DNA of 64,000 bases from Pseudomonas viridiflava (GCF_900601905.1 NZ_UWFA01000505.1:248001-312000); one strand, 5' to 3'; positions 1 through 8,618 are shown, counted from the stretch's first letter. Notes: generated by a model from the letters alone, not told the origin. Numbers and translations are program-made.

Positions 1-229
1 GAGTGCCCGAGACACTGGAAGAAGTTTCTGGATCGCCGCCCAGTGCACGCACTTCAGCCTGCAACTCGCGAACTGCAGTCGCGATTTCAGCCGAGCGGCT
101 CAGGAAGAACGCTTTCAGTTCTGGGTGCTTGATATCTTCTGCGCTGGTCTGAAAACCTTTCTCGCCATCTTTGCTGGTTTCGATCAGGTCGTTGAGCAGG
201 GAGATCGATTCTTTATTGATGTCAGTCAT
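1..229 (-). CDS. PA2169-type four-helix-bundle protein (DUF2383), partial
   Basis: The reverse strand reads MTDINKESISLLNDLIETSK from an ATG at 229, then about 56 more residues before the window edge, so the C-terminus is missing. The start has a good AAGGA ribosome site about eight bases upstream. The N-terminal pattern (LNDLIETSKDGEKGFQTSAEDI, then a block like HPELKAFF) is that of the small DUF2383 proteins common in Pseudomonas, predicted to fold as a ferritin-like four-helix bundle. The function is not established and no metal-binding claim can be made from this fragment. Family assignment is fairly sure. Confidence 0.8.
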   Translation of the reverse strand, partial: MTDINKESISLLNDLIETSKDGEKGFQTSAEDIKHPELKAFFLSRSAEIATAVRELQAEVRALGGDPETSSSVSGT

Positions 230-449
230 TTTCCAATTCCTTATTGGCAGGTTGATACGAAAGTGTGTAGATGACTAGGTAATTGCAGAGCGCGTGCCAG
301 CTTTTGCGATTAAAAAATATTCTTATATTTCAATGAATTATATTTAACCCCATACAGACGCATCGTGATTTATGCATGAACTGTCGTTTGGCCTGCATGC
401 AGAATGCACGTATGGTGGAGCTGCTCAGAACACAAAGTGATGGACGCGC

Positions 450-686
450 ATGGATCCGGAAAAACTATTACTGCTGGTCACTCGTGAAATGCCTTTCGGG
501 AAGTACAAAGGCCGTCTGCTGGCCGATTTACCAGGGCCATACCTGAACTGGTTTGCCCGCGAAGGTTTTCCCAAAAGTGAGCTGGGCAGCCTGTTGGCGT
601 TGATGCAGGAGATCGACCACAACGGCCTATCTGAACTGCTCGATCCGCTGCGCAAGCGGCCCAGGCAAAGCTTCAACGACCGCTGA
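450..686 (+). CDS. DUF3820 family protein
   Basis: 78-residue cytosolic protein starting MDPEKLLLLVTREMPFGKYK. The motif MPFGKYKGRLLADLP followed by YLNWFAREGFP and a C-terminal basic tail (LRKRPRQ) is the signature of DUF3820. Some databases label this family a putative quorum-sensing-regulated virulence factor, but that label is not functional evidence here. No strong ribosome site is visible; the ATG at 450 is the only reasonable start. The gene stands alone between the divergent DUF2383 gene and a REP doublet. Confidence 0.75.
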   Translation: MDPEKLLLLVTREMPFGKYKGRLLADLPGPYLNWFAREGFPKSELGSLLALMQEIDHNGLSELLDPLRKRPRQSFNDR

Positions 687-718
687 AATCGGCCAGACGT
701 CGCGGCGAGCAAAGTCCC

Positions 719-806
719 GTAGCAGCGGCTTCAGCCGCGAGCGGCAATACTGTCGATGAAGATCTGGCGCATGTGCAGATATCTTCGCGGCTAAAGCCGC
801 TCCTAC
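719..806. repeat. REP doublet, 'GCGGCTTCAGCCGCGA' class
   Basis: Two inverted REP arms, AGCGGCTTCAGCCGCGA near 724 and TCGCGGCTAAAGCCGCT near 785, flank about 45 bases and end in TCCTAC. The arms can form one long hairpin. The same class recurs at 60618-60707, while all other doublets in the window have GCTTGCCCGCG-type arms. It lies in the gap between the DUF3820 gene and the aminotransferase. Confidence 0.85.
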
Positions 807-898
807 TGGGCTGTGTTTACGCAGCTGTGTTTACAGCGCGGCGTAGAGGACGGGGCGGGACCTCCTAGGTTTCTGATACTTTCAAAAGCGAGAATGCA

Positions 899-2071
899 AT
901 GCTCCAGCAACAAGCAAGGGATGAGCTGTTCTGGCAACGTGTCGCGGCGCGTTATGACGTCGAGCCGGGCCCGATCAATCTGGAAAACGGCTACTTCGGG
1001 CGCATGACCCGTGAGGTGGTGGAGGACTATCGGCGCAACATCGATTACGTGAACCGCAGCAATTCGGTCTACGTGCGACGCCAGTTCGATGCCCATGACA
1101 GCGGCATGATCCACGCGCAACTGGCTGATCTGCTGCAGGTCTGCGTTGAAGAAATCGCCATCACCCGCTGTGCCTCCGAATCGCTGCAGTCCCTGATCCG
1201 CAACTACAATCGGTTGCAACCGGGCGATCAGGTGCTGGTCAGCGATCTGGATTATTTGAGTGTGCAAAGCGCCATGCGCTGGCTGGCGAAAAGTCGCGGT
1301 GTCGAGGTCATCGACATTACCCACGCCCACCCCGCCACTTACGATGGTCTGGTCAATAGCTATCAGCAGGCATTCGAGCAGTACCCACGGCTCAAGCTGA
1401 TGGCGCTGACCCACGTCACCCACCGCACAGGGCTGGTGATGCCGGTCAAGGCCATTGCAACGCTGGCCAGAGAACGAGGCATCGACGTGATCCTCGACGG
1501 CGCACACGCACTGGGGCAGCTGGATTTCAAGCTGGATGAACTGGGCGTCGCGTTCGCGGGCTACAACCTGCAGAAATGGATCGGCGCGCCGTTGAGCCTG
1601 GGCTTCATTTATGTGGCTCGGGACCGAATTGACGCTGTCGACCCAGACATGGGCGATATACGCTATGCACGCAATGACATCCTGTCGCTGGTGCCCTACG
1701 GCACACCAAACATCCCTGCGTGGATGACCTTGCCCAAGGTGTTCGAAGAGCATCTGGCCATTGGCTCAGCCAACAAGGGCGCACGCTTGAGCTACCTGCG
1801 CGACCTGTGGGTCAAGCCAGCCAGAGACCTTCAGCACATCGAAATCCTGACGCCGGACGACCCGCGTCTGTATTGCGGGATCACCGCGCTACGTTTTACC
1901 GGGCATGACGACCAGCAGCCGATGGTCGAGCGTCTGTTGCAGGAATACAACCTGTTCACCGTGGCCCGCGCAGGCTCGGCTTGCGGGCCGTGCATTCGCA
2001 TCACGCCGGGGTTTACGACGGCAGCTGCGGATATGCAGGTGTTGGTGGAGGCGTTGCGGGAGCTCAAGTAA
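899..2071 (+). CDS. PLP-dependent class V aminotransferase-fold protein
   Basis: 390 residues, full length for the class V aminotransferase/cysteine desulfurase/isopenicillin N epimerase fold. Visible elements are a Gly-rich N-terminal segment (INLENGYFG), the cofactor aspartate with its following histidine in VILDGAHALGQ (Asp200, His203), and the Schiff-base lysine in GYNLQKWIGAP (Lys226). The NLQKW context resembles isopenicillin N epimerase-like proteins (NLHKW), but the substrate cannot be named. There is no desulfurase active-site loop with a clear catalytic Cys; CGPCIRITPG near the C-terminus is a different region. The gene is monocistronic, convergent with eda and separated from it by a REP doublet. 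Confidence 0.85.
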   Translation: MLQQQARDELFWQRVAARYDVEPGPINLENGYFGRMTREVVEDYRRNIDYVNRSNSVYVRRQFDAHDSGMIHAQLADLLQVCVEEIAITRCASESLQSLIRNYNRLQPGDQVLVSDLDYLSVQSAMRWLAKSRGVEVIDITHAHPATYDGLVNSYQQAFEQYPRLKLMALTHVTHRTGLVMPVKAIATLARERGIDVILDGAHALGQLDFKLDELGVAFAGYNLQKWIGAPLSLGFIYVARDRIDAVDPDMGDIRYARNDILSLVPYGTPNIPAWMTLPKVFEEHLAIGSANKGARLSYLRDLWVKPARDLQHIEILTPDDPRLYCGITALRFTGHDDQQPMVERLLQEYNLFTVARAGSACGPCIRITPGFTTAAADMQVLVEALRELK

Positions 2072-2080
2072 GCGATGATC

Positions 2081-2170
2081 TGTTGGAGCGAGGCTTGCCC
2101 GCGAATCAGACGATGCGGTATGTCTGACACACCGAGCCATCGTTCTTCGCGGGCAAGCCTCACTCCAACA
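2081..2170. repeat. REP doublet, 'GGCTTGCCCGCGAA' class
   Basis: Inverted arms TTGGAGCGAGGCTTGCCCGC and its near-complement (TTCGCGGGCAAGCCTCACTC) surround about 35 bases. It lies between two convergent genes (aminotransferase and eda) and may act as a bidirectional hairpin. Confidence 0.9.
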
Positions 2171-2180
2171 GAAAAAAGTA

Positions 2181-2855
2181 TCAATCAAACAGCGCCATCG
2201 CCTCGGCGGTGGCTTCCTGAATGCGGCCCCAGTCGCCATTCTTGACCCACGCGTTGTCAATCATCCAGGTCCCGCCGACGCACATGACGTTGGGCTGCGC
2301 CATGTAGCTTTTCAGGTTGTCGACGTTGACCCCGCCAGTCGGGCAGAAGCGTACTTCGTTGAACGGCCCGCCCAAGGCTTTGATCGCCGCCACGCCGCCG
2401 CTGATTTCCGCCGGGAACAGCTTGAAGCGGCGATAACCCATGGCGTAGCCAATCATGATTTCCGAAGCGCTGCTGATGCCCGGCAACAACGGCAACGGGC
2501 TGTCCAGCGCGGCTTGCAGCAGATCCTGCGTGCTGCCCGGCGTGACGATGAACTGCGAGCCTGCCGCTTCGGCATCGGCCAGCATCTTGCGATCCAGAAT
2601 GGTCCCGGCCCCCACGCAGAGCTCAGGGCGCTGTTCGCGCAGAATACGAATCGCGCTAAGACCGAACGCTGAACGTAACGTGACTTCCAGCGCGGTCATG
2701 CCGCCAGCGGCCAGGGCGTCAGCCAGGGGCAAGACGTCCTCGTCACGCAGGATGGTGATCACCGGAAGAATTTTCGCTTTGGTGCAGAGTTCGTCGATCT
2801 GCTTGATCTTGTTCGCCATGCTGTTGAGCGGCTGAGTGTTTTGAGCGGTGTTCAT
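2181..2855 (-). CDS. eda: KDPG aldolase (2-dehydro-3-deoxy-6-phosphogluconate aldolase)
   Basis: Class I aldolase that splits KDPG into pyruvate and glyceraldehyde 3-phosphate, the last step of the Entner-Doudoroff pathway. About 224 residues. The family is recognisable from LPVITILRDEDVLPLADAL, the ALEVTLRS segment, GAGTIL, FIVTPGS, the Schiff-base lysine region FKLFPAE, and FCPTGGV. The start at 2855 (MNTAQNTQ) has AAGGA nine bases upstream; an in-frame ATG at 2882 would overlap pgl and lacks a better site. It is the third gene of zwf-pgl-eda, 17 nt after pgl, so it is expected to follow HexR control of the zwf promoter. Confidence 0.97.
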   Translation of the reverse strand: MNTAQNTQPLNSMANKIKQIDELCTKAKILPVITILRDEDVLPLADALAAGGMTALEVTLRSAFGLSAIRILREQRPELCVGAGTILDRKMLADAEAAGSQFIVTPGSTQDLLQAALDSPLPLLPGISSASEIMIGYAMGYRRFKLFPAEISGGVAAIKALGGPFNEVRFCPTGGVNVDNLKSYMAQPNVMCVGGTWMIDNAWVKNGDWGRIQEATAEAMALFD

Positions 2856-2872
2856 GGCGGCGGATCCTTTTG

Positions 2873-3586
2873 TTATGGGCACCAGTAAATCTCAAGTGAA
2901 GAGTCAAGGAATGCACGCACCGGCATTTCGGCGAGGTCATCGCCAGCCAGCGCGGCGCGCAAGGTATCGAGTTTGGCCTGGCCGGAAACCGACAGGATCG
3001 GCAAACGCGCCGAAGCCAGCAATTGACGGGTCAGGGTCAGACGCTGATGCGGCACGGTCGGCGCCAGCATTGGCAGGCAGCGACGCGAGCTGTCCAGGTC
3101 CAGTGCTTCGGCGAGGTTGGGACTGCCGGGGAACAACGAGGCGGTGTGGCCGTCGTCGCCCATGCCCAGAATGAGCACATCAATTGGCGGCAACTCGGCC
3201 AATGCCTGATCGGCTGCCAGCGCGGCCTCCTCCAGACTGTCCGCCACGTTGTACAGGCCTAGAAACCGAGCCTCGGCGGCAGGGCCTTGCAGGAGAAAAC
3301 GCTGCAACAGGCCCGCGTTGCTGTCGGCGTGCTCCACCGGTACCCAGCGCTCGTCGGCCAGGCTGACCACCACTTTCGACCAGTCCAGCGGCTGCTCGGC
3401 AAGCGCCTGGAAAAATGCCACGGGGCTGCGGCCGCCGGACACCACCAGCGTCGCCAGGCCATGGCCGGCGATGGCGGTTCTGAGCTGTTCGGCTACGTTG
3501 GCTGCCAGCGCCTGGGCCAGCAGTTGCGGATTGTCGAACTCCCGGACCAGTTGGCCCTGAGGGAATTCAAGTTCACATATCGCCAT
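2873..3586 (-). CDS. pgl: 6-phosphogluconolactonase
   Basis: Hydrolyses 6-phosphogluconolactone to 6-phosphogluconate. Family marks are LVVSGGRSPVAFFQAL, VSLADERWVP, DSNAGLL, and the LILGMGDDGHTASLFPG block that holds the phosphate/active-site loop. About 237 residues. The chosen ATG at 3586 (MAICELEF) has GGGAG about eight bases upstream and overlaps the zwf stop by 14 nt, implying translational coupling. An upstream ATG at 3604 would lie further inside zwf without a better site. Confidence 0.97.
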   Translation of the reverse strand: MAICELEFPQGQLVREFDNPQLLAQALAANVAEQLRTAIAGHGLATLVVSGGRSPVAFFQALAEQPLDWSKVVVSLADERWVPVEHADSNAGLLQRFLLQGPAAEARFLGLYNVADSLEEAALAADQALAELPPIDVLILGMGDDGHTASLFPGSPNLAEALDLDSSRRCLPMLAPTVPHQRLTLTRQLLASARLPILSVSGQAKLDTLRAALAGDDLAEMPVRAFLDSSLEIYWCP

Positions 3587-5042
3587 ACCACGATCTCCCA
3601 TCACGAGTAATCAAGGCAATGGAGCTCATCGGCCCCCACGATCCAGCCGTGTAAGGCTTGGGCGCATCGCCAGCCTTTTTCCAGCCGGCGATCAGCTGAT
3701 CGCACCATTGCCAGGCGTACTCAATTTCATCTTTGCGAACAAACAGGTTCTGATTGCCGCGCATGACTTCCAGCAACAACCGCTCGTAGGCATCCGGGAC
3801 GCGAGCGCTGCGGTAGGTGTCGGAAAAATTCAGTTGCAGCGGGCCGCTGCGCAGCTGCATGCCTTTGTCCAGGCCCTGATCCTTGGTCATCACCTGCAAG
3901 GAAATGCCTTCGTCCGGTTGCAGGCGAATGATCAGGCGGTTGCTGATCTGCATGCGCTGCTCGGGGGCGAAGATGTAGTGCGGTGGCTCTTTGAAGTGGA
4001 TCACGATCTGCGACAGTTTCTGCGGCATGCGCTTGCCGGTGCGCAGATAGAACGGCGTGCCCGACCAGCGCCAGTTGCGAATATCGGCACGCAGCGCGAC
4101 GAAGGTTTCAGTGTCGCTCTGGGTGTTGGAGTTTTCCTCTTCCAGATACCCCGGCACGGCTTTGCCATCGCTGTAACCTGCGGTGTACTGGCCGCGCACC
4201 ACTTGAGTGGCCAGCCGCTCCGGCGTGAACGGCGCCAGGGCCTTGAGCACCTTGACCTTCTCGTCACGAATACTGTCGGCAGACAGATCGCTCGGCGGGT
4301 CCATGGCGATCAGACACAACAGTTGCAGCAAGTGGTTCTGGATCATGTCGCGCAATTGCCCGGCCTGATCGAAATAGCCCCAGCGGCCTTCAATGCCGAC
4401 CTTCTCAGCCACGGTGATTTCAACGTGGGAGATGTGGTTCTGGTTCCACTGGGTTTCGAACAGGCTGTTGGCGAACCGCAAGGCGATCAGGTTCTGGACG
4501 GTGTCTTTGCCCAGGTAGTGGTCGATGCGATAGACACGGCTTTCCGGGAGGAACTGCGCCACGGCGTCGTTGACCCGGCGCGAAGATGCCAAGTCGTGAC
4601 CGATGGGCTTTTCCAGCACGGCGCGAGTGCGATCGGTGAGATTGACCGAGGCCAGGTTTTCGCAGATTGCGCCGTATACCGAGGCTGGCGTGGCGAAGTA
4701 GGCGATCAGGGTTTCAGCATTGCCCACGCGCTCGGCCAGCGCGACGTAATCCTCGGCCTTGAGGAAGTCCACATGCAGGTAGCTCAGACGCGCCTGAAAA
4801 CGCTGCACATGTTCGGGTTCAAGCTGAGTGTCGGGAACGAAACGGCGCAACGATTCATCGATGTATGCCAAATGCTGCTGTTCGGTGCCGGGTTCGCGCG
4901 CCAACGCGAGGATACGCGTGTCGGCATGCAGCAATCCTGCGCGGTCGAGCTGATAAAGCGCCGGGAACAACTTGCGCACTGCCAGGTCACCCAAGGCGCC
5001 AAACAAGGCAAAAGTGCACGGTTCAACCGTAATCGAGAGCAT
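3573..5042 (-). CDS. zwf: Glucose-6-phosphate 1-dehydrogenase
   Basis: Oxidises glucose 6-phosphate to 6-phosphogluconolactone with NAD(P)+. 489 residues, the normal length. FALFGALGDLAVRK at the N-terminus is the GxxGDLA nucleotide-binding turn, EKPIG sits at about residues 144-148, and RIDHYLGK at 172-179 holds the catalytic histidine and substrate lysine. First gene of zwf-pgl-eda, divergent from hexR across 218 nt that contain an imperfect HexR-like palindrome. In pseudomonads HexR represses zwf until KDPG accumulates; here that is inferred from gene order and the site. Confidence 0.97.
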   Translation of the reverse strand: MLSITVEPCTFALFGALGDLAVRKLFPALYQLDRAGLLHADTRILALAREPGTEQQHLAYIDESLRRFVPDTQLEPEHVQRFQARLSYLHVDFLKAEDYVALAERVGNAETLIAYFATPASVYGAICENLASVNLTDRTRAVLEKPIGHDLASSRRVNDAVAQFLPESRVYRIDHYLGKDTVQNLIALRFANSLFETQWNQNHISHVEITVAEKVGIEGRWGYFDQAGQLRDMIQNHLLQLLCLIAMDPPSDLSADSIRDEKVKVLKALAPFTPERLATQVVRGQYTAGYSDGKAVPGYLEEENSNTQSDTETFVALRADIRNWRWSGTPFYLRTGKRMPQKLSQIVIHFKEPPHYIFAPEQRMQISNRLIIRLQPDEGISLQVMTKDQGLDKGMQLRSGPLQLNFSDTYRSARVPDAYERLLLEVMRGNQNLFVRKDEIEYAWQWCDQLIAGWKKAGDAPKPYTAGSWGPMSSIALITRDGRSWYGDM

Positions 5043-5107
5043 AATGTTGGTTCTTTTATCAAGTTAGGCTACAAATACCTTTTTTAAAGGCGTTACTCAA
5101 GGCCATA

Positions 5108-5123
5108 TGTAGTAATAACCACA
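5108..5123. promoter_or_regulatory. Imperfect palindrome, candidate HexR operator for zwf
   Basis: TGTAGTAATAACCACA reads nearly the same on the other strand (13 of 16 positions self-complementary). It lies 66 bases upstream of the zwf ATG, where a HexR operator is expected. Its half-sites are 10 bases apart, unlike the TTGT-N7-ACAA sites at edd/gap in this window, so the assignment is tentative. Confidence 0.45.
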
Positions 5124-5176
5124 ACATTCCTTCTAAAAGCATATTCCAGTGGTGATCAACACAGGCCCTGAGTACG

Positions 5177-5210
5177 ATAGGCCACCTTTGCTACAGGCTA
5201 AAGGGCCTAT
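5177..5210. promoter_or_regulatory. Dyad symmetry in the hexR leader
   Basis: ATAGGCC at 5177-5183 pairs with GGCCTAT at 5204-5210, with an inner CTTT/AAAG pair. It would form a stem-loop in the hexR leader about 50 bases upstream of its start codon, or serve as a protein-binding dyad. No poly-T follows, so it is not a terminator. Confidence 0.4.
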
Positions 5211-5260
5211 CTAGAGCCTTGTGAAAAAACCTGTGCAAAACCGCCTGACAAGGACTTGGA

Positions 5261-6127
5261 ATGGACCACTCAAGAAATCTTCTGGAGCAGATCCAGAGCC
5301 GCCTCGAAGAACTCAACAAGGCTGAGCGCAAGGTCGCTGAAGCGATTCTGCTCAACCCCCAGCAAGCCACCCGATTCAGCATTGCCGCTCTGGCGCAGGC
5401 CGCCAAAGTCAGCGAGCCGACGGTCAATCGCTTCTGCCGATCTTTCGCCGTCAGCGGCTATCCGGAACTCAAGCTGCAGTTGGCTCAAAGCCTGGCCAGC
5501 GGCGCGGCGTATGTCAGCCGCGCAGTGGAGGCCGACGATGATACCGAGGCGTATACCAAGAAGATTTTCGGCAGCGCCATTGCGTCCCTCGACAGCGCCG
5601 TGCAGCAGCTGGACCCGGCCCTGATCAGCAAGTCTGTGGACATGTTGATTCAGGCCCGGCAGATCCACTTCTTCGGCCTGGGCGCTTCGGCTCCGGTGGC
5701 GCTCGATGCGCAGCACAAGTTCTTCCGCTTCAACCTGGCCGTCACCGCCCATGCCGACGTGCTGATGCAGCGCATGATTGCGTCCGTCGCCCACACCGGC
5801 GAACTGTTTGTGATCATTTCCTACACGGGGCGCACTCGGGAACTGGTCGAAGTCGCACGCATTGCCAGGGCCAATGGCGCCTCGGTGCTCGGCCTGACCG
5901 CAGCCGGTTCGCCCCTGGCGCTGGCCAGTACGGTGAGCCTGAACATACCGCTCCCGGAAGACACGGACATCTATATGCCGATGACCTCGCGGATCATCCA
6001 GCTGACGGTCCTTGATGTGCTCGCAACCGGGATGACCTTGCGCCGAGGCGTGGATTTCCAGCCGCACCTGCGCAAGATTAAGGAAAGCCTGAATGACAGC
6101 CGCTACCCGATTGAGGATCAGGGTTAG
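5261..6127 (+). CDS. hexR: HexR, RpiR-family repressor of glucose catabolism
   Basis: 288-residue DNA-binding repressor. The N-terminal RpiR helix-turn-helix is seen in FSIAALAQAAKVSEPTVNRFCRSF (about residues 38-62), and the C-terminal SIS sugar-phosphate domain runs about 120-260, with HFFGLGASAPVALDAQHKF and VIISYTGRTRELVEVA. In Pseudomonas it binds TTGT-N7/8-ACAA and is released by KDPG. The ATG at 5261 follows AAGGA with normal spacing. Divergent from zwf and ending convergently with the mutarotase gene. Confidence 0.96.
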   Translation: MDHSRNLLEQIQSRLEELNKAERKVAEAILLNPQQATRFSIAALAQAAKVSEPTVNRFCRSFAVSGYPELKLQLAQSLASGAAYVSRAVEADDDTEAYTKKIFGSAIASLDSAVQQLDPALISKSVDMLIQARQIHFFGLGASAPVALDAQHKFFRFNLAVTAHADVLMQRMIASVAHTGELFVIISYTGRTRELVEVARIARANGASVLGLTAAGSPLALASTVSLNIPLPEDTDIYMPMTSRIIQLTVLDVLATGMTLRRGVDFQPHLRKIKESLNDSRYPIEDQG

Positions 6128-6141
6128 GACATCAGCACCCT

Positions 6142-6163
6142 GGGACCGGCTCTAGCCGGTCCC
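6142..6163. terminator. Perfect hairpin between convergent hexR and mutarotase genes
   Basis: GGGACCGGC-TCTA-GCCGGTCCC is a perfect nine-base stem with a four-base loop just after the hexR stop. No T-run follows on either strand, so it may protect mRNA ends or act as a weak bidirectional terminator. Confidence 0.45.
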
Positions 6164-6187
6164 ACAGAACGACGATGAGCCGCAGAT

Positions 6188-7042
6188 TCAATGCACCAGA
6201 TAAGCCTGCAACTTCAGCTCCGCCTGCTCACCCGGAGCCAGTCTCAGGCTTTCATCGCTGCCTGACGCCGCTTCAACACAGACAAATCCCGTCGCCTCAT
6301 GACCGGCCACGCCCATCAGTGGTCGACTGCCTGGGTGCCAGACGATGGTGTTGAGGCTGTCACCGGTGTCGATCCCCAGGCGTCGTTGCCAGGCCTGGTC
6401 CTGCAGTTGCAGTGCACCATTGTGTTCAAACATCCGCTGGCAGCCACCCGCGACCCGTAACTCGCCCTCCTGCCGACACGCCTGACGATTCAACTGATCG
6501 TAACCCTGAGCGCCTTCCAGGCCCTGCAGCGCAACGTCCTGCACATCACCTATTCGCCAATAGGCATGCAACGCATGGCCGAACTGGCACGGTTCGCTGT
6601 CTTCATGACGGGTGCCCAGGCGCAACTCCATGCTCTGCCCCAGCTCGGCATACAAGTCGGCCTGCCAGTCACATAACTGCAAACGCCAATGCAGGCTGAC
6701 TCCGGCCTCATTCTCGCGGCTGTCGATCAGCTTCCAGTCCAGCAGCCGCGCCCAGCCGTGGGCAGGCCAGCCCGACTCGCTGGGGTGTCTGCCATGCCAA
6801 GGCCAGCTCACAGGTACGCCGCCGCGGATCGCGCCAACCAGTGGCCAGCGCGAGGCACACCACAGCCAAGGCTTCTGGCCGGTCGGCTGAAAATGCAGCA
6901 ACTGCGCGCCCTGGCGACTGAACACCGCCTGGCACAAGGGATGGTTGATCAACAGCACATCCCGACGTTGAAAGCGCTCCCACTCGAAGGTGGGTCGGGC
7001 GCGTTGCGAGTTGAAGAAACGTTGCAGGGGGTGTTCGGACAT
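6188..7042 (-). CDS. D-hexose-6-phosphate mutarotase (YeaD-like aldose 1-epimerase family)
   Basis: 284 residues starting MSEHPLQRFF at the ATG at 7042, with GGAG about nine bases upstream. An in-frame ATG at 7126 falls inside a REP doublet and adds 28 residues unlike the family. The pattern LLINHPLCQAVFSRQGAQLLHFQPTG, then IRGGVPVSWPWHG, then a CQFGHALHAYWRIGDV block near the catalytic histidine fits YeaD-type enzymes that interconvert alpha and beta glucose 6-phosphate. In glucose loci this feeds the beta anomer to Zwf. The context supports that role; substrate specificity is inferred. Confidence 0.88.
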   Translation of the reverse strand: MSEHPLQRFFNSQRARPTFEWERFQRRDVLLINHPLCQAVFSRQGAQLLHFQPTGQKPWLWCASRWPLVGAIRGGVPVSWPWHGRHPSESGWPAHGWARLLDWKLIDSRENEAGVSLHWRLQLCDWQADLYAELGQSMELRLGTRHEDSEPCQFGHALHAYWRIGDVQDVALQGLEGAQGYDQLNRQACRQEGELRVAGGCQRMFEHNGALQLQDQAWQRRLGIDTGDSLNTIVWHPGSRPLMGVAGHEATGFVCVEAASGSDESLRLAPGEQAELKLQAYLVH

Positions 7043-7076
7043 CCGGACCGCTCCAGTCAAAAACAAATAACTCCCT

Positions 7077-7167
7077 TGTTGGAGCGAGGCTTGCCCGCGA
7101 ATCAGGCACCGTATTCTTGCAGGCAAATCACCTTAGCGTTCTTCGCGGGCAAGCCTCGCTCCAACAG
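7077..7167. repeat. REP doublet upstream of the mutarotase gene
   Basis: Arms TTGTTGGAGCGAGGCTTGCC and the reverse complement ending GCCTCGCTCCAACAG flank about 35 bases. It overlaps the 5' leader of the mutarotase gene and lies between it and the oprB terminator. Confidence 0.9.
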
Positions 7168-7180
7168 GTCGGCGACAGCC

Positions 7181-7208
7181 AAAAAAAACGGGCAGCCAGG
7201 CTGCCCGC
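7181..7208 (-). terminator. Rho-independent terminator of oprB
   Basis: On the minus strand GCGGGCAGCC-TGGCTGCCCG is a strong GC stem followed directly by eight T. It starts 27 bases after the oprB stop codon. Confidence 0.93.
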
Positions 7209-7235
7209 AAAGCACACACGACCCTGAATCGTCTG

Positions 7236-8591
7236 TTAGAACTTGGTCTGCAGTTTGATGCCTGCCACCAGCGCGTCGTCGACCTGATCAACACCGCCCG
7301 GGTGTTTGATGTATTGCAGGTTGGGGCGGATGGTCAGCCAGTCGGTCACGTGCACGCCGTAGTAGATCTCGGAGTTGTACTCGCTCTTCTGGATCGGTAG
7401 GTAGCCTGGGTTGTCGTAGTCGTTGATGCCATTGGAGGCATTGATCAGCTGTGCACGATCACGCACATCTTCGTTGACGTGAATGCGCGAAACGCCGATG
7501 CCGATATCGTCCTTGGGACGGGACGCGAACGGCCCTTTGATGACCATGCCGACTTGCAGGAAGTTATCGACGAAGTTGGTTTCCTTGTCATGCACCGTGG
7601 CATTGGCAAACAGGCTCACGCCCCGTGAAGGATTGCCGTCGAAGGTGCTGATCTGCTGCTGCGCAACGACCCACCAGCCGGTCTTCTTGTCATGGGATTT
7701 GAACTGGCCACCGGTCAGGCCCTGCGGCTGGCCGTTGACGTCTTCATAGAGATCGTTGGCGCTCGGGCTGCTCAGGTAGTAACCCAGACGGTATTCGCCA
7801 GGCAACGAATTGACGGTCGGAGACCACACCACTTCCACTGGCACCAACGTACCCTTGGCGCCGCTGCCGTTGAGTTTGAAGCCGTTGCCGGTTTCCAGCA
7901 GGGACGGGTTCTGTTCGTAGACGCCGATCTGGGCATAGAACTCAGGCGTGATGTTGTATTTCACGCGCAAGGCCCACTGGCTGACAGGCCAGTTGTACCA
8001 GGTGTTGACGTAGTTGGCCGCCTGGGTGCCGCAGAACGTCAAGTTCTGGAAGTCGCAAGGGAAGCTGCCGAAGTCTTCACCCTCGCCCATACGGCCCGCT
8101 TTGATGTCCAGCTTGCCGTCGAGGAATTTCTGTTTGACCCACATTTGGGTCAGACGCCAGGTCTGACCACGGCCCCAGACTTCCTGTGAGGAACTGAGGG
8201 TGCCGACGCGCGGATCGCCCAGCCGGTCGTTGGAAATGTTCTTGCCGCTACGTTCAGTGATCGCGAGCTTGAATTCAGCGTCGCTCCAGCCGAACGCCTT
8301 TTGCAAATCGATGTTTACACCCAGGGCGAACTGGTCGCTGTAACGGGCCGTTTTATCGGTGTCGTAACCGCCGTGAACGTTGGCGCCCATCTCGCCAACG
8401 TAGTCCAGCGTAAAGTCGTAGCCTTTGTCATAAAGGTCTTTACGGGCTCCACCCCAGTCTCCGGTCATGTGTTCATTGGCGTTGAACGGCTCAATGGCGA
8501 AGGCCGCGCTGGAGAACGCCAGCGCACTGAGCACTGACAAACCACCGATCCGCTGGAACCGATTAAGCGATTTGTTGCGTAGCTTCTTCAT
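7236..8591 (-). CDS. oprB: OprB carbohydrate-selective porin
   Basis: 451-residue outer-membrane porin for glucose and related sugars. A Sec signal peptide (basic start, hydrophobic core LSVLSALAFSSAAFA) ends near residue 33. The mature part has the OprB signature segments HMTGDWGGARKDLYDKGYDF, QEVWGRGQTWRLTQMW and GEDFGSFPCDFQNL, and ends in Phe (KLQTKF) as barrel proteins do. Last gene of the gts transport cluster, 116 nt after gtsD. Its leader has GAGGAG nine bases before the ATG, preceded by an AATAACAA motif typical of Crc/Hfq repression. A paralogue lies at 36680. Confidence 0.96.
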   Translation of the reverse strand: MKKLRNKSLNRFQRIGGLSVLSALAFSSAAFAIEPFNANEHMTGDWGGARKDLYDKGYDFTLDYVGEMGANVHGGYDTDKTARYSDQFALGVNIDLQKAFGWSDAEFKLAITERSGKNISNDRLGDPRVGTLSSSQEVWGRGQTWRLTQMWVKQKFLDGKLDIKAGRMGEGEDFGSFPCDFQNLTFCGTQAANYVNTWYNWPVSQWALRVKYNITPEFYAQIGVYEQNPSLLETGNGFKLNGSGAKGTLVPVEVVWSPTVNSLPGEYRLGYYLSSPSANDLYEDVNGQPQGLTGGQFKSHDKKTGWWVVAQQQISTFDGNPSRGVSLFANATVHDKETNFVDNFLQVGMVIKGPFASRPKDDIGIGVSRIHVNEDVRDRAQLINASNGINDYDNPGYLPIQKSEYNSEIYYGVHVTDWLTIRPNLQYIKHPGGVDQVDDALVAGIKLQTKF

Positions 8592-8610
8592 CCCTTAACT
8601 CCTCGTATTA

Positions 8611-8618
8611 TTGTTATT
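8611..8618 (-). promoter_or_regulatory. Crc/Hfq-type A-rich motif in the oprB leader
   Basis: AATAACAA matches the AANAANAA catabolite-activity motif and lies just upstream of the oprB ribosome site (GAGGAG) on the minus strand. Translational repression by Hfq/Crc is known for glucose porin genes in Pseudomonas; here it is inferred from the motif. Confidence 0.5.
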
